Positions 25,177-33,407 of a stretch of DNA of 40,611 bases are shown piece after piece. The translations under genes and the position numbers were made by a program. Position 1 is the first letter of the stretch; every line of letters starts with the position of its first letter. The notes under the pieces are model-generated. The model worked only from the letters and a program-made list of their open reading frames with translations. It was not told where the DNA came from and made no database searches. The stretch lies in IMG/VR virus record IMGVR_UViG_3300029263_000822, positions 1-40,611 of that record; one strand, given 5' to 3'. Source of the DNA: a virus.

Positions 25177-25935
25177 ATGGCATCAAATAGACCTAATACC
25201 AGAGATGAATTGATAGATTACTGTTTGCGGAGATTAGGTGCGCCAGTAATTGAAATCAATGTTGCGTTAGATCAAGTAGAAGATCGTGTTGATGATGCTT
25301 TTGATTTTTATCAAGAATTTCATTCTGATGCTACGCATAGAACATATCTAAAACATTTAGTAACGTCTACAGATGTTACTAATAAATATATCCCAATACC
25401 TTCAAGTGTAATTTATGTCACAAAACTATTTCCAGTGATCACTGCTGGTAACAGTTCAAACTTCTTTGATATCAAATACCAAATGATGCTGAATGATGTC
25501 GCTGATATGGGTAGTTTTATTGGCGATTTAATGTACTATGAGCAAATGCAACAACATCTAGCACTTATTGATACAAAACTAAATGGTGTGCCTCAAGTTG
25601 GATATTCGCGGCGAGAAAATAAACTTAATATTCATGGTGAGTGGCAAAATGGAGATATAAAAGCAGGTGATTATTTGGTCGTAGAAGCACTACAAATTGT
25701 CAATCCAGATACGAACACTTCCATTTATGATGATAGATTTCTAAAAGACTATACTACTGCTTTGATAAAAATCCAGTGGGGATCAAATTTAATCAAGTTT
25801 GAAGGTATGGTATTACCTGGAGGTGCCACATTAAATGGTAGACAAATTTATGATGATGCTTTATTGGAGAGAGATAGACTTGAAGAGCGAATGCGTCTTG
25901 AACAAGAAATGCCACCAGATTTTATGGTGGGTTAA
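25177..25935 (+). CDS. gp13: Neck protein gp13 (head completion)
   Basis: In T4, gp13 is a neck protein that completes filled heads and, with gp14, forms the site to which the tail joins. The N-terminus (RDELIDYCLRRLGAPVIEIN, residues 9-28) matches the conserved start of T4 gp13 (ELKDVILRRLGAP), and DQVEDRVDDAFDFYQEFHSD continues it. The length of 252 aa is shorter than T4 (309) but, as I recall, typical of marine T4-like phages. Three nucleotides separate it from gp14. It is the first gene of a block in T4 order 13-14-15-16-17-18-19-20. Confidence 0.88.
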   Translation: MASNRPNTRDELIDYCLRRLGAPVIEINVALDQVEDRVDDAFDFYQEFHSDATHRTYLKHLVTSTDVTNKYIPIPSSVIYVTKLFPVITAGNSSNFFDIKYQMMLNDVADMGSFIGDLMYYEQMQQHLALIDTKLNGVPQVGYSRRENKLNIHGEWQNGDIKAGDYLVVEALQIVNPDTNTSIYDDRFLKDYTTALIKIQWGSNLIKFEGMVLPGGATLNGRQIYDDALLERDRLEERMRLEQEMPPDFMVG

Positions 25936-25938
25936 AAT

Positions 25939-26541
25939 ATGACAACTAATCATTATATTTCCCAATCAGTAAAAAGTGAACAAAACCTCTATGAAGATAT
26001 TATCATAGAGTCACTAAAAACTTATGGACAAGATGTTTATTATTTGCCCAGAAGCATTGTAAATGAGAACAAGGTTTTTGGAGATGATATTCCATCAGCA
26101 TTCAACTCTTCATATAAAATAGAAATGTATATTGAAAACAGTGAAGGATTCGATGGGGAAGGTGATTTGTTCACAAAGTTTGGCGTTGAAATACGTGATG
26201 CTGCAACATTTATAGTTTCTCGCAGAAGATGGGGCGGTCTTGTTAATCAATCAAGTAATGATATAGATCAAATTGAACGTCCTGCTGAAGGCGATTTAAT
26301 ATATCTCCCACTATCAAAGTCCATGTTTGAAATTATGCATGTCGAACATGAATCACCATTTTATCAATTGAGTAATCTACCAACATATAAAATGAGATGT
26401 GAATTATTTGTATATAATGATGAGACTTTCGACACATCACTTTCAAGTCTGAATGAAATTGAAATTTCTGGTGCATATGCATATGATCTTACTCTTAAAG
26501 TTCCAAAAGCAGCAACTGCAACTGCTAGTCTTACAGCATAG
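25939..26541 (+). CDS. gp14: Neck protein gp14, apparently N-terminal part only
   Basis: gp14 joins gp13 at the neck and is needed for head-tail attachment in T4. Diagnostic segments are QDVYYLPRSIVNENKVFGDD (near 31-50), YKIEMYIENSEGFDGEGD, VSRRRW and GDLIYLPLSKSMFEIMHVE followed by SPFYQL, each with a clear T4 counterpart. At 200 aa it is shorter than T4 gp14 (256 aa). The usual acidic end with a PF(D/G) motif is missing here and seems to be at the end of the next gene (ETNPFGDPGDT). The stop follows SLTA, and a clean ribosome site precedes the next ATG, so this looks like a true gene split rather than a sequencing frameshift. Confidence 0.85.
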   Translation: MTTNHYISQSVKSEQNLYEDIIIESLKTYGQDVYYLPRSIVNENKVFGDDIPSAFNSSYKIEMYIENSEGFDGEGDLFTKFGVEIRDAATFIVSRRRWGGLVNQSSNDIDQIERPAEGDLIYLPLSKSMFEIMHVEHESPFYQLSNLPTYKMRCELFVYNDETFDTSLSSLNEIEISGAYAYDLTLKVPKAATATASLTA

Positions 26542-26553
26542 GAGAGTATCATA

Positions 26554-28176
26554 ATGGCATCAATTGGATCAATATTAATGGACAGTGTAGGTTATGGGTA
26601 CGACTCTTTTGCTGTTGTGAAAATCTCAAAACCTAATATGCCCATAATAAAACCAGTTTTAACCGCAAATGTATCTAATACATCTATTTCTAGTGTTGGG
26701 GTATCTAGAGCGGGTTCCTATTACATAGTTACACCTGTGCTTACTATTCCAGCACCATCAGACTCCAGCAACAAATTGGCGATAGTTGCACCTTCTATAA
26801 CCAACCCAATCCAAGCATCTAATAAAGTAACTGGATTATCGGTAACAAATGCTGGAAAGTTTTATGATAGCAGTGGTGCTACGACAATTACTATTTCAGC
26901 ACCCACAGGAGATAGTGACAAATTAGCAATAATTGCACCTTCTATAACTGCTGGCAAGGTAAGCGCATTATCGATAACAAATGATGGTAAACTTTACGAT
27001 AGTTCTACACCACCAACAATTGTTATTTCAACACCTACAGGAGATAGTGATAAGCAAGCAACAATATCGTTGCAATATGATAGTGCTAATGGTAATGTAT
27101 CTGGAATATCAGTACTAAGTAATGGTAAACTTTACGATAGTAGTGGAATTGTGACAATTACTATTTCAGCACACGATTCTGCTGGGGGTACAACCGCGAC
27201 AGCAGTTCCAGTAATAGTTGATAATAGAATTTCTAGTATTACAATTACAGAATCTGGGAGTGGATATACAAGCACACCAACAGCAACTATTGCGGCACCA
27301 ACACTGTCGTTATCAAATTTTATAGCAACGGGAACATTAACAACAGCAAATAATAGAGTGAACTCTGTTGTAATTACAAACTCTGGAGACTTTTACACAC
27401 ATGCTCCAACTGTTACAGTTTCTGCACCAACCCTTTCTTTGAGTGATTTTAATGCGACTGCTAACGCAATTGTAGTAAACAATGTATTAGATTCCGCAAG
27501 AATTACAGACTCTGGAGACTTTTACACACATGCTCCAACTGTTACAGTTTCTGCCGCAACAAAAACTGCTACTGATTTTACAGCAACTGGTATAGTTTTA
27601 ATGAATCAGGATGATAGTGGAAATAGTCTAGCATCAGTGAATATGACAAATACTGGTAGATTTTACACAACTGTACCAATCGTCACAGTAGACAGCGCAA
27701 CAGGCGACAGTGATTACTTTAGAGCAGTAGGATTTGCAAATTACAATTTGTCTGCACGTACAATTTCTAGTATATCAATAACTAAGAAGGGGAAATATTA
27801 TAATTCAGATGTGACCCCTGTAGTAACTATTGCAGCACCTCCTTTAGCATCTTTTGCTGTTGGTGAAAAGGTAACACATAAGTTACCAAATACAACTTTG
27901 CACGGTGAAGTGAGCGCATATGATCCAGTTTTAGGTAAACTATCTCTTATTCATGTCGGTGCTGCTGATGGAGAATACCATACGTTTACACCATCGACAG
28001 ACTCTGATATTGTGGGTGCTGGTGGGTCTAAAGGTGGAATTATTAGTGTTTTCGAAAATAATAAAATATCCTCGAATGAGCAGAACGAAGAATTTGCCGC
28101 GAATGTTTCTGGCACTACACTAGGTTTCTTGGACTTCTCAGAAACAAATCCATTTGGTGATCCAGGAGACACATAA
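26554..28176 (+). CDS. Repeat structural protein with gp14-like C-terminus (540 aa)
   Basis: The start has a GGAGAG site 12 nt after gp14 ends. After MASIGSILMDSVGYG the protein is built from about eight repeats of roughly 43-50 residues: V-x-S-(I/V)-x-(I/V)-T-(N/D)-x-G-x-(F/L)-Y, then P-x-(V/I)-T-(I/V)-x-(A/S), as in VVITNSGDFYTHAPTVTVSA. A 46-nt perfect repeat lies at 27380-27425 and 27509-27554. The last 130 residues (FAVGEKVTHKLPN to NPFGDPGDT) are different and resemble my recollection of the gp14 C-terminus of marine T4-like phages. The gene sits between gp14 and gp15, where T4 has nothing. It is probably a neck or collar structure, perhaps whisker-like. The gp14 link is inference and should be tested by profile search. 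Confidence 0.65.
   Translation: MASIGSILMDSVGYGYDSFAVVKISKPNMPIIKPVLTANVSNTSISSVGVSRAGSYYIVTPVLTIPAPSDSSNKLAIVAPSITNPIQASNKVTGLSVTNAGKFYDSSGATTITISAPTGDSDKLAIIAPSITAGKVSALSITNDGKLYDSSTPPTIVISTPTGDSDKQATISLQYDSANGNVSGISVLSNGKLYDSSGIVTITISAHDSAGGTTATAVPVIVDNRISSITITESGSGYTSTPTATIAAPTLSLSNFIATGTLTTANNRVNSVVITNSGDFYTHAPTVTVSAPTLSLSDFNATANAIVVNNVLDSARITDSGDFYTHAPTVTVSAATKTATDFTATGIVLMNQDDSGNSLASVNMTNTGRFYTTVPIVTVDSATGDSDYFRAVGFANYNLSARTISSISITKKGKYYNSDVTPVVTIAAPPLASFAVGEKVTHKLPNTTLHGEVSAYDPVLGKLSLIHVGAADGEYHTFTPSTDSDIVGAGGSKGGIISVFENNKISSNEQNEEFAANVSGTTLGFLDFSETNPFGDPGDT
27380..27554 (+). repeat. 46-nt perfect direct repeat, period 129 nt
   Basis: 27380-27425 is identical to 27509-27554, encoding SGDFYTHAPTVTVSA in both copies within the 43-residue protein repeat. 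Exact DNA identity over 46 nt suggests a recent duplication or gene conversion within this gene. Confidence 0.85.
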
Positions 28177-28967
28177 TGTTAGAATATTTTTATCACGAAA
28201 GAATTAGAAAGTCGGTTGCAATTTTTGGAACCATGTTCAACAACATTTATGTACTGAGGAAAGATTCTGGAGGAAAAGTTATAAGTCAAGTCAAAGTTCC
28301 TTTATCATACGCACCGAAAGCAAAATTCCTAGACAGAATTAGAGCAAATCCTGATCTTGAAAAGGATACACAAGTTGCATTGAAACTTCCCAGAATGTCC
28401 TTTGAAATAACATCCTTTACATATAATGCAGAACGAAAACTTCCTAAAATGAATGCATATGATAAGAATTTATCAACAGTATCTAATACAAAAAGAAATA
28501 AATTTTTTAGTCCAGCACCATATGATATTTCATTTCAACTGAATATCTATGCAAAAACTCAAGATGATGCCTTGCAAATGGTAGAACAAATTATTCCATA
28601 CTTTAATCCACACTACACTATAACGATGAAACCCTTTACAACATTAGCAAGCGACATAAAAGAAGATGTTCCTATTACTTTAACTGGTGTCAATTTCTCT
28701 GATGATTTTGAAGGATCATTGGAACAAAGACGAACTATAATTTATACATTAGAATTTACTATGCTGGCGAATTTTTATGGTCCTATCAATGATCAATCTA
28801 TTATTAGAAAAACGACTACTGATGTATACAGCACAATCCTAGGTGATTCAAGTGACCCACAATTAGCACAATACACTATCGACCCAAATCCACTGAATCT
28901 CGCCCCGCCATCAGGAGATAGTGATTTCGGATTCACTGTTACTCATGATGAAAAATTCGATGACTAA
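28176..28967 (+). CDS. gp15: Tail completion/sheath terminator protein gp15
   Basis: gp15 caps the finished tail in T4, stabilises the sheath and connects it to the neck. The start MLEYFYHERIRKSVAIFGTM parallels T4 MFGYFYNSSFRRYATLMGDL. Further matches are IKVPLSYAPKAKF-like spacing, FTYNAERKLPKMNAYDKN, SPAPYDISFQLNIYAKTQDD and VEQIIPYFNPHYTITM. The length of 263 aa is close to T4 (272). The ATG shares its A with the TAA of the preceding gene (TAATG), so translation is likely coupled. Confidence 0.92.
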   Translation: MLEYFYHERIRKSVAIFGTMFNNIYVLRKDSGGKVISQVKVPLSYAPKAKFLDRIRANPDLEKDTQVALKLPRMSFEITSFTYNAERKLPKMNAYDKNLSTVSNTKRNKFFSPAPYDISFQLNIYAKTQDDALQMVEQIIPYFNPHYTITMKPFTTLASDIKEDVPITLTGVNFSDDFEGSLEQRRTIIYTLEFTMLANFYGPINDQSIIRKTTTDVYSTILGDSSDPQLAQYTIDPNPLNLAPPSGDSDFGFTVTHDEKFDD

Positions 28968-28996
28968 GAATAAGGACTAAAAAGGGATAAAATAAA

Positions 28997-29374
28997 ATGA
29001 GTGATTCAGATAATGTAAAGAATGATTTAGAATTTACGAGGCAAACATATTACGACCTAATTGGAAAAGGTCAGCAATCTCTTGATGAAATGATGCAGAT
29101 TGCATCTCAACTAGAACACCCTAGGGCATTTGAGGTAGTTGCTGGTTTAATTAAAAGTGTATCAGAAGTAAATGATAAACTTATAGATTTACATAAAAAG
29201 AAAAACGAATTAAGCAGTGTACAATTACTGGAGGGTGGAACTACAAATAATCTATTTGTCGGGTCTACTGTAGAACTACAAAGAATGCTTCAAGACATAC
29301 GAGAATCAGAAGATGATGATACTAGGGATAATGAAAATATTATAGAATTTGTCCCAAAGGGCGACGATGACTGA
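28997..29374 (+). CDS. gp16: Terminase small subunit gp16
   Basis: gp16 forms oligomeric rings that regulate the ATPase and nuclease of gp17 and help select DNA for packaging. The protein is 125 aa against 164 in T4. It has the family's central coiled region (ARQTYYDLIGKGQQSLDEMM-type start, ASQLEHPRAFEVV, SVSEVNDKLIDLHKKKNEL) and an acidic tail. An AAGGG site precedes it within a 29-nt gap. Its last 8 nt (ATGACTGA) overlap the start of gp17, a classic coupled arrangement. Confidence 0.88.
   Translation: MSDSDNVKNDLEFTRQTYYDLIGKGQQSLDEMMQIASQLEHPRAFEVVAGLIKSVSEVNDKLIDLHKKKNELSSVQLLEGGTTNNLFVGSTVELQRMLQDIRESEDDDTRDNENIIEFVPKGDDD
29356..29361 (+). promoter_or_regulatory. Ribosome binding site that sets the gp17 start
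   Basis: AAAGGG, 5 nt before ATG 29367. The frame extends to a TTG at 29349, but nothing comparable precedes that codon at a suitable distance, so the ATG is favoured. Confidence 0.7.
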
Positions 29375-30968
29375 ACGTCAAACAACAGAGTCATATCTTG
29401 GTAATATGAGTGTAAAACGTGACGGTGTGATTCAAGAATGGACACAAGCAAGCGTTTTAGAATATCAAAAGTGCATGAAAAACCCAGCATATTTTGCGAA
29501 AACTTATTGCAAAATAATATCACTTGATCGAGGTCTTGTGAATTTTGAACTATATCCATATCAAGAAAAAATGTTTAAACAGTTCAATGACAATAGATTT
29601 TCGATAGTTCTCGCGTGTAGGCAGTCAGGAAAGTCTATATCATCTGTAGCATATTTACTTTGGTTTGCACTATTTAATCCAGAACAAGTTATTGCTGTTA
29701 TGGCAAACAAGGGTGCGACTGCAAGAGAAATGTTAGGAAGAGTCACTCTTATGCTAGAGAATCTTCCGTTTTTTTTACAACCTGGATGTAAAGCACTTAA
29801 TAAAGGATCAATAGAATTTAGTAATAATTCTAGGATCGTGGCAGCAGCAACTTCTGGTTCTTCTATTCGTGGTATGTCTGTGAACCTTCTATATCTTGAT
29901 GAGTTTGCATTTGTAGAGAGAGCGAATGAGTTCTATACTTCAACATATCCTGTTGTATCTGCTGGTGAAAATACTAAAGTTATCATTACATCCACTGCTA
30001 ATGGCATAGGAAACGTATTCCATAAAATTTGGGAAGGGGCAGTTCAAGAAGTAAATGAATATAAACCTTTTAGAGTTGATTGGTGGGATGTTCCAGGAAG
30101 AGATGATGCATGGAAAAATTCAACTATAAACAACACATCTAAAATCCAATTTGATCAAGAATTTGGGAATACATTTATAGGAACTGGTAATACGCTTATT
30201 GAGGTAGAAACTCTACTTTCGTTATCAGCAAAACAACCGCAGAAAAGAATTGACAGAGACAGCGTTTTAATATATAAAGAACCAGTTGAAGGTAATACTT
30301 ATGCTTGCATGGTAGATGTTGCTCAAGGTAGAGGTAGGGATTACTCAACATTTAACATAATAGATATTTCTGATGATGTATTTGAACAAGTTGCTGTTTA
30401 CAGAAATAATTTGATATCACCACTACTTTTTCCAAATGTGATTTACAAATACGCCAGAGCATATAATATGGCAACCATCGTAGTTGAATCAAATGATGCT
30501 GGAATGGTTGTGGCAAATGGATTATATCACGATTTAGAATATGAAAATATGTATGTGGAATCTGTGGTAAAGGCAGATTCTATTGGCATCAAGATGAATA
30601 AAAAAGTAAAAAGAATGGGTTGCTCATCATTTAAAGATTTACTTGAAAATAATAAAATTCTTATACATGATGAGGATACTATCCTAGAAATTTCGACATT
30701 TTCTGCAAAAGGAAATTCTTGGGAAGCAAGTGATGGAAATCATGACGATTTAGTGATGAATTTTGTTCTGTTCGGATATTTTGCAGGAACACTACACTTC
30801 AATGAAATCACAGATATAGAAATTAAAGATTTGCTCTTCGCTCAAAGAATGGAAGAAATTGAAAATGATATTCTACCATTTGGGTTTATAAATGATGGTA
30901 GAGAAGAATTAGTAGTCCATGATGAAGCAAATAGATGGCACATACAAACAGAATACGAAAAGTTCTAA
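29367..30968 (+). CDS. gp17: Terminase large subunit gp17 (packaging ATPase/nuclease)
   Basis: This motor protein pumps genome DNA into the prohead through the portal gp20 and cuts it when the head is full. Numbered from ATG 29367 (533 aa; T4 has 610): Walker A CRQSGKS at 84-90, Walker B LLYLDE at 174-179, coupling motif TSTANG at 208-213. The RNase H-like nuclease has the acidic residues MVDVAQG (Asp317), VVESND (Glu374) and HDDLVM (Asp461), matching the T4 D401/E458/D542 triad. All key residues are present. It overlaps gp16 by 8 nt and is followed by the gap that carries the gp18 late promoter. Confidence 0.96.
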   Translation: MTERQTTESYLGNMSVKRDGVIQEWTQASVLEYQKCMKNPAYFAKTYCKIISLDRGLVNFELYPYQEKMFKQFNDNRFSIVLACRQSGKSISSVAYLLWFALFNPEQVIAVMANKGATAREMLGRVTLMLENLPFFLQPGCKALNKGSIEFSNNSRIVAAATSGSSIRGMSVNLLYLDEFAFVERANEFYTSTYPVVSAGENTKVIITSTANGIGNVFHKIWEGAVQEVNEYKPFRVDWWDVPGRDDAWKNSTINNTSKIQFDQEFGNTFIGTGNTLIEVETLLSLSAKQPQKRIDRDSVLIYKEPVEGNTYACMVDVAQGRGRDYSTFNIIDISDDVFEQVAVYRNNLISPLLFPNVIYKYARAYNMATIVVESNDAGMVVANGLYHDLEYENMYVESVVKADSIGIKMNKKVKRMGCSSFKDLLENNKILIHDEDTILEISTFSAKGNSWEASDGNHDDLVMNFVLFGYFAGTLHFNEITDIEIKDLLFAQRMEEIENDILPFGFINDGREELVVHDEANRWHIQTEYEKF

Positions 30969-30979
30969 AATAAATTTTA

Positions 30980-30987
30980 TATAAATA
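30980..30987 (+). promoter_or_regulatory. T4-type late promoter upstream of gp18
   Basis: Perfect TATAAATA in the 83-nt gap after gp17, 64 nt before the sheath gene. High late expression is expected for sheath and tube. No terminator hairpin is visible between gp17 and this site. Confidence 0.85.
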
Positions 30988-31051
30988 CAACTGATTGAAC
31001 ATAACCGTATTATGAAGAACTTATTAATTTACTTGGAAAAGGAAAAGAGAA

Positions 31052-32791
31052 ATGGCATTAACAGCACCCTCTGAATCTCCTGCAATCGTTGTAAAAGAAG
31101 TTGATTTAACCAATGGAGTCCCCAACATACCCACCTCAACAGGTGCGTTTGTAGGTAACTTTTCTTGGGGTCCATGCGACACACCAACTCTTATAAACAA
31201 CGAAGCAGCTTTAGTAGGAACCTTTGGAAGTCCAGATACAACCAATACTGGCGACTTCCACAGCGCGAACCAATTTCTACGTTATTCTAACGATTTGTAT
31301 ATTGTTAGAGAATACACAGCAGTAGCAAAAAATGCTTCTGATACAAACGCAAGTAGTATACCACTTGTTACTAATAGAGATAATTTTGACGCTCAAGTTG
31401 CAGCATTAGCAACAGCAACACATAACTTTATAGCAAAATATCCAGGAACATTAGGAAACAGTTTGAAAGTTTCTTTTTCTGGACAAGGCGATGCAGGATA
31501 TTCTAGTTGGCCATATAAGTCATACTATGATGCGGCACCAGGAACATCAGATTTTGCAGCAGCAGTAGGCGCAACAAATGATGAAGCACATGTTGCAGTT
31601 ATAGATGAAGATGGAGCAATTACTGGAACTGCGGGTACAGTTTTAGAAACATTCCCATTTGTATCTATTGCATTAGGTGCAAAAACCTCAGACGGAACTT
31701 CAAACTATATTTTGAATGTTATAAACACCAAATCACAATATATCTGGATGGCAGGAATTGCAACAGCAACCTTTGGAACAAATGCTGGTAGTGTGCCAGT
31801 AGATGCTTTAGATTTTGCTGCTGGTTTAGCGGTTGATGTTAACGTACCATTAATTGGTGGCGTAAATTCAGCAGCACTTGGCGCAGCAGATTTTGCAACT
31901 GGATTTGATAAATTTGAAGACCCAAATGCTTTGTCTATTGACTTTATGATTGCACCAGGTCTATCAACAGCAGCAGACCACGCAACTGTTGTGAATGATA
32001 TGGTCTCCATAGCAGCACAAACTCGTAAAGATTGTATGGTATTGGCATCTCCAAACCGTGCAGCAATTGTCGGACAAACAACTTCGGCAGCGGCAGTCAC
32101 GGCAATTACAAGCGCAATGACTTCTAATGCACTTACAAGAAGTTCTTATCTTGCGGTTGACAACAACTATCTAAAAGTTTACGATAAATATAATGATCAA
32201 TACATTTTTATCCCAGCGGCATCCTCTACAGCAGGTATCATGGCAGCAACAGATAATAACTTCGCACCATGGTTTTCACCAGCGGGTACGCGCAGAGGTC
32301 AATATTTTGGTGTAACTAGTTTGGCATACTCGCCAAATAAATCAGAAAGAGATACACTATATAAATTAGGTATCAATCCAATTGCTAATATTCCAGGTCA
32401 AGGTGTATTACTTTATGGTGATAAAACTCACTTAGCAAGACCTTCTGCATTTGATAGAATTAATGTTCGGCGGTTGTTCCTTGTTCTTGAAAGAGCAATT
32501 ACAGCAGCAGCACAAAATATTCTGTTCGAATTTAACGATGAATTTACAAGAGCGGAATTTGTAAATATCGTTGAACCTCTACTCAGAGATGTAAAAGGTA
32601 GAAGGGGTATAACCGATTTTAAATTGGTCTGTGATGGTACTAACAATACACCATTAATCATCGACTCAAATCAATTTGTCGCATCCCTATTCATCAAACC
32701 TGCAAGGTCTATTAACTTCATCACTCTTAACTTTGTTGCTGTTCGCACTGGAGTTTCGTTTGAAGAAGTTGTTGGCACTTCTGGCGTATAA
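31052..32791 (+). CDS. gp18: Tail sheath protein gp18
   Basis: This is the contractile sheath subunit, with 138 copies around the T4 tube. The N-terminus SPAIVVKEVDLTNGVPNIPT and GAFVGNFSWGPCDTP, then RYSNDLYIVREY, are conserved in T4-like sheaths. The C-terminal core contains GKSERDTLYKLGINPI-like, YGDKTHLARPSAFDRINVRR and VFLVLERAI-like sequences, the region that forms the sheath mesh. The length of 579 aa is shorter than T4 (659), consistent with a reduced protruding domain. A purine-rich ribosome site (GGAAAAGGAAAAGAGA) precedes the ATG, fitting a highly expressed gene. Confidence 0.95.
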   Translation: MALTAPSESPAIVVKEVDLTNGVPNIPTSTGAFVGNFSWGPCDTPTLINNEAALVGTFGSPDTTNTGDFHSANQFLRYSNDLYIVREYTAVAKNASDTNASSIPLVTNRDNFDAQVAALATATHNFIAKYPGTLGNSLKVSFSGQGDAGYSSWPYKSYYDAAPGTSDFAAAVGATNDEAHVAVIDEDGAITGTAGTVLETFPFVSIALGAKTSDGTSNYILNVINTKSQYIWMAGIATATFGTNAGSVPVDALDFAAGLAVDVNVPLIGGVNSAALGAADFATGFDKFEDPNALSIDFMIAPGLSTAADHATVVNDMVSIAAQTRKDCMVLASPNRAAIVGQTTSAAAVTAITSAMTSNALTRSSYLAVDNNYLKVYDKYNDQYIFIPAASSTAGIMAATDNNFAPWFSPAGTRRGQYFGVTSLAYSPNKSERDTLYKLGINPIANIPGQGVLLYGDKTHLARPSAFDRINVRRLFLVLERAITAAAQNILFEFNDEFTRAEFVNIVEPLLRDVKGRRGITDFKLVCDGTNNTPLIIDSNQFVASLFIKPARSINFITLNFVAVRTGVSFEEVVGTSGV

Positions 32792-32812
32792 GATAGCATA
32801 GGAGATTAAAAC

Positions 32813-33340
32813 ATGGCAATTTTAGGCGTAGACGATTTCAAAGCAAAATTAAAGGGTGGTGGCGCAAGAGCAAACCTCTTTAAAGCAACAATTAACTTTC
32901 CAGGATATGCGGAGGGTAATGTTGAACTCACATCCTTTATGTGTAGAGCAGCACAACTCCCAGCATCAACACTGAATGCAATTGAAGTTCCCTTCAGAGG
33001 CAGACAGTTGAAAATCGCTGGTGATAGGACATTTGAGACTTGGACCACAACAATCATTAATGATACTGATTTTGGTACAAGAGATGCCCTAGAGCGTTGG
33101 ATGAATGGTATTAATTCACATACATCCAATGTTGGATTTACTAATCCTCAAAGTTATCAAGCAGACCTTTTGGTCGATCAACTTGATAAAGACGAAAGTG
33201 TACTAAAAAGATATGCTTTCAGAGGTTGTTTTCCAACTAACATATCTTCGATTGAACTATCTTATGATACACAAGATGCGATTGAAGAGTTCACTTGTGA
33301 ATTCCAAGTTCAGTATTGGGAAAGTAATACCACAAGTTAA
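32813..33340 (+). CDS. gp19: Tail tube protein gp19
   Basis: This protein forms the rigid tail tube through which DNA passes. It is 175 aa (T4 163). Conserved features are the FKAKLKGGGARANLFKATIN start, MCRAAQLPASTLNAIEVPFR (37-60 region), GDRTFETWTTTIINDTDF and the C-terminal SIELSYDTQDAIEEFTCEFQ. It is separated from gp18 by 21 nt with a TAGGAG ribosome site and probably shares the gp18 transcript. A late promoter and a hairpin follow immediately. Confidence 0.96.
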   Translation: MAILGVDDFKAKLKGGGARANLFKATINFPGYAEGNVELTSFMCRAAQLPASTLNAIEVPFRGRQLKIAGDRTFETWTTTIINDTDFGTRDALERWMNGINSHTSNVGFTNPQSYQADLLVDQLDKDESVLKRYAFRGCFPTNISSIELSYDTQDAIEEFTCEFQVQYWESNTTS

Positions 33341-33342
33341 GG

Positions 33343-33350
33343 TATAAATA
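33343..33350 (+). promoter_or_regulatory. T4-type late promoter upstream of gp20
   Basis: Perfect TATAAATA 3 nt after the gp19 stop and 58 nt before the portal start. With T4 spacing, transcription would begin near 33356, so the strong hairpin at 33361-33382 would lie at the very 5' end of the message. Confidence 0.8.
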
Positions 33351-33360
33351 CTTGTGAAAA

Positions 33361-33382
33361 GTGGGGGGATTCGTTCCCCCAC
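33361..33382 (+). terminator. GC-rich hairpin between gp19 and gp20 (terminator or 5' leader stem)
   Basis: GTGGGGG (33361-33367) pairs with CCCCCAC (33376-33382) around an 8-nt loop, a strong 7-bp stem in an AT-rich background. The downstream tract (TCAATATAAATT) is a poor U-run, so termination of the gp18-gp19 transcript is possible but not certain. The alternative is a protective or translational stem on the gp20 late transcript. Both could apply. Confidence 0.65.
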
Positions 33383-33407
33383 TCAATATAAATTATAGGA
33401 ATGTTTC

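Noticed and set aside
29349-29366. TTG start for gp17
   Set aside because: The ATG at 29367 has an AAAGGG site and gives the classic ATGACTGA overlap with gp16.
30969-31051. tRNA or small RNA gene in the gp17-gp18 gap
   Set aside because: The gap is only 83 nt, AT-rich, with no cloverleaf stems or TTCGA-like loop; a late promoter and ribosome site account for it.
33387-33394. TATAAATT 14 nt before the gp20 start as a second late promoter
   Set aside because: It is one base off the octamer and too close to the ATG to leave room for a ribosome site on the transcript.
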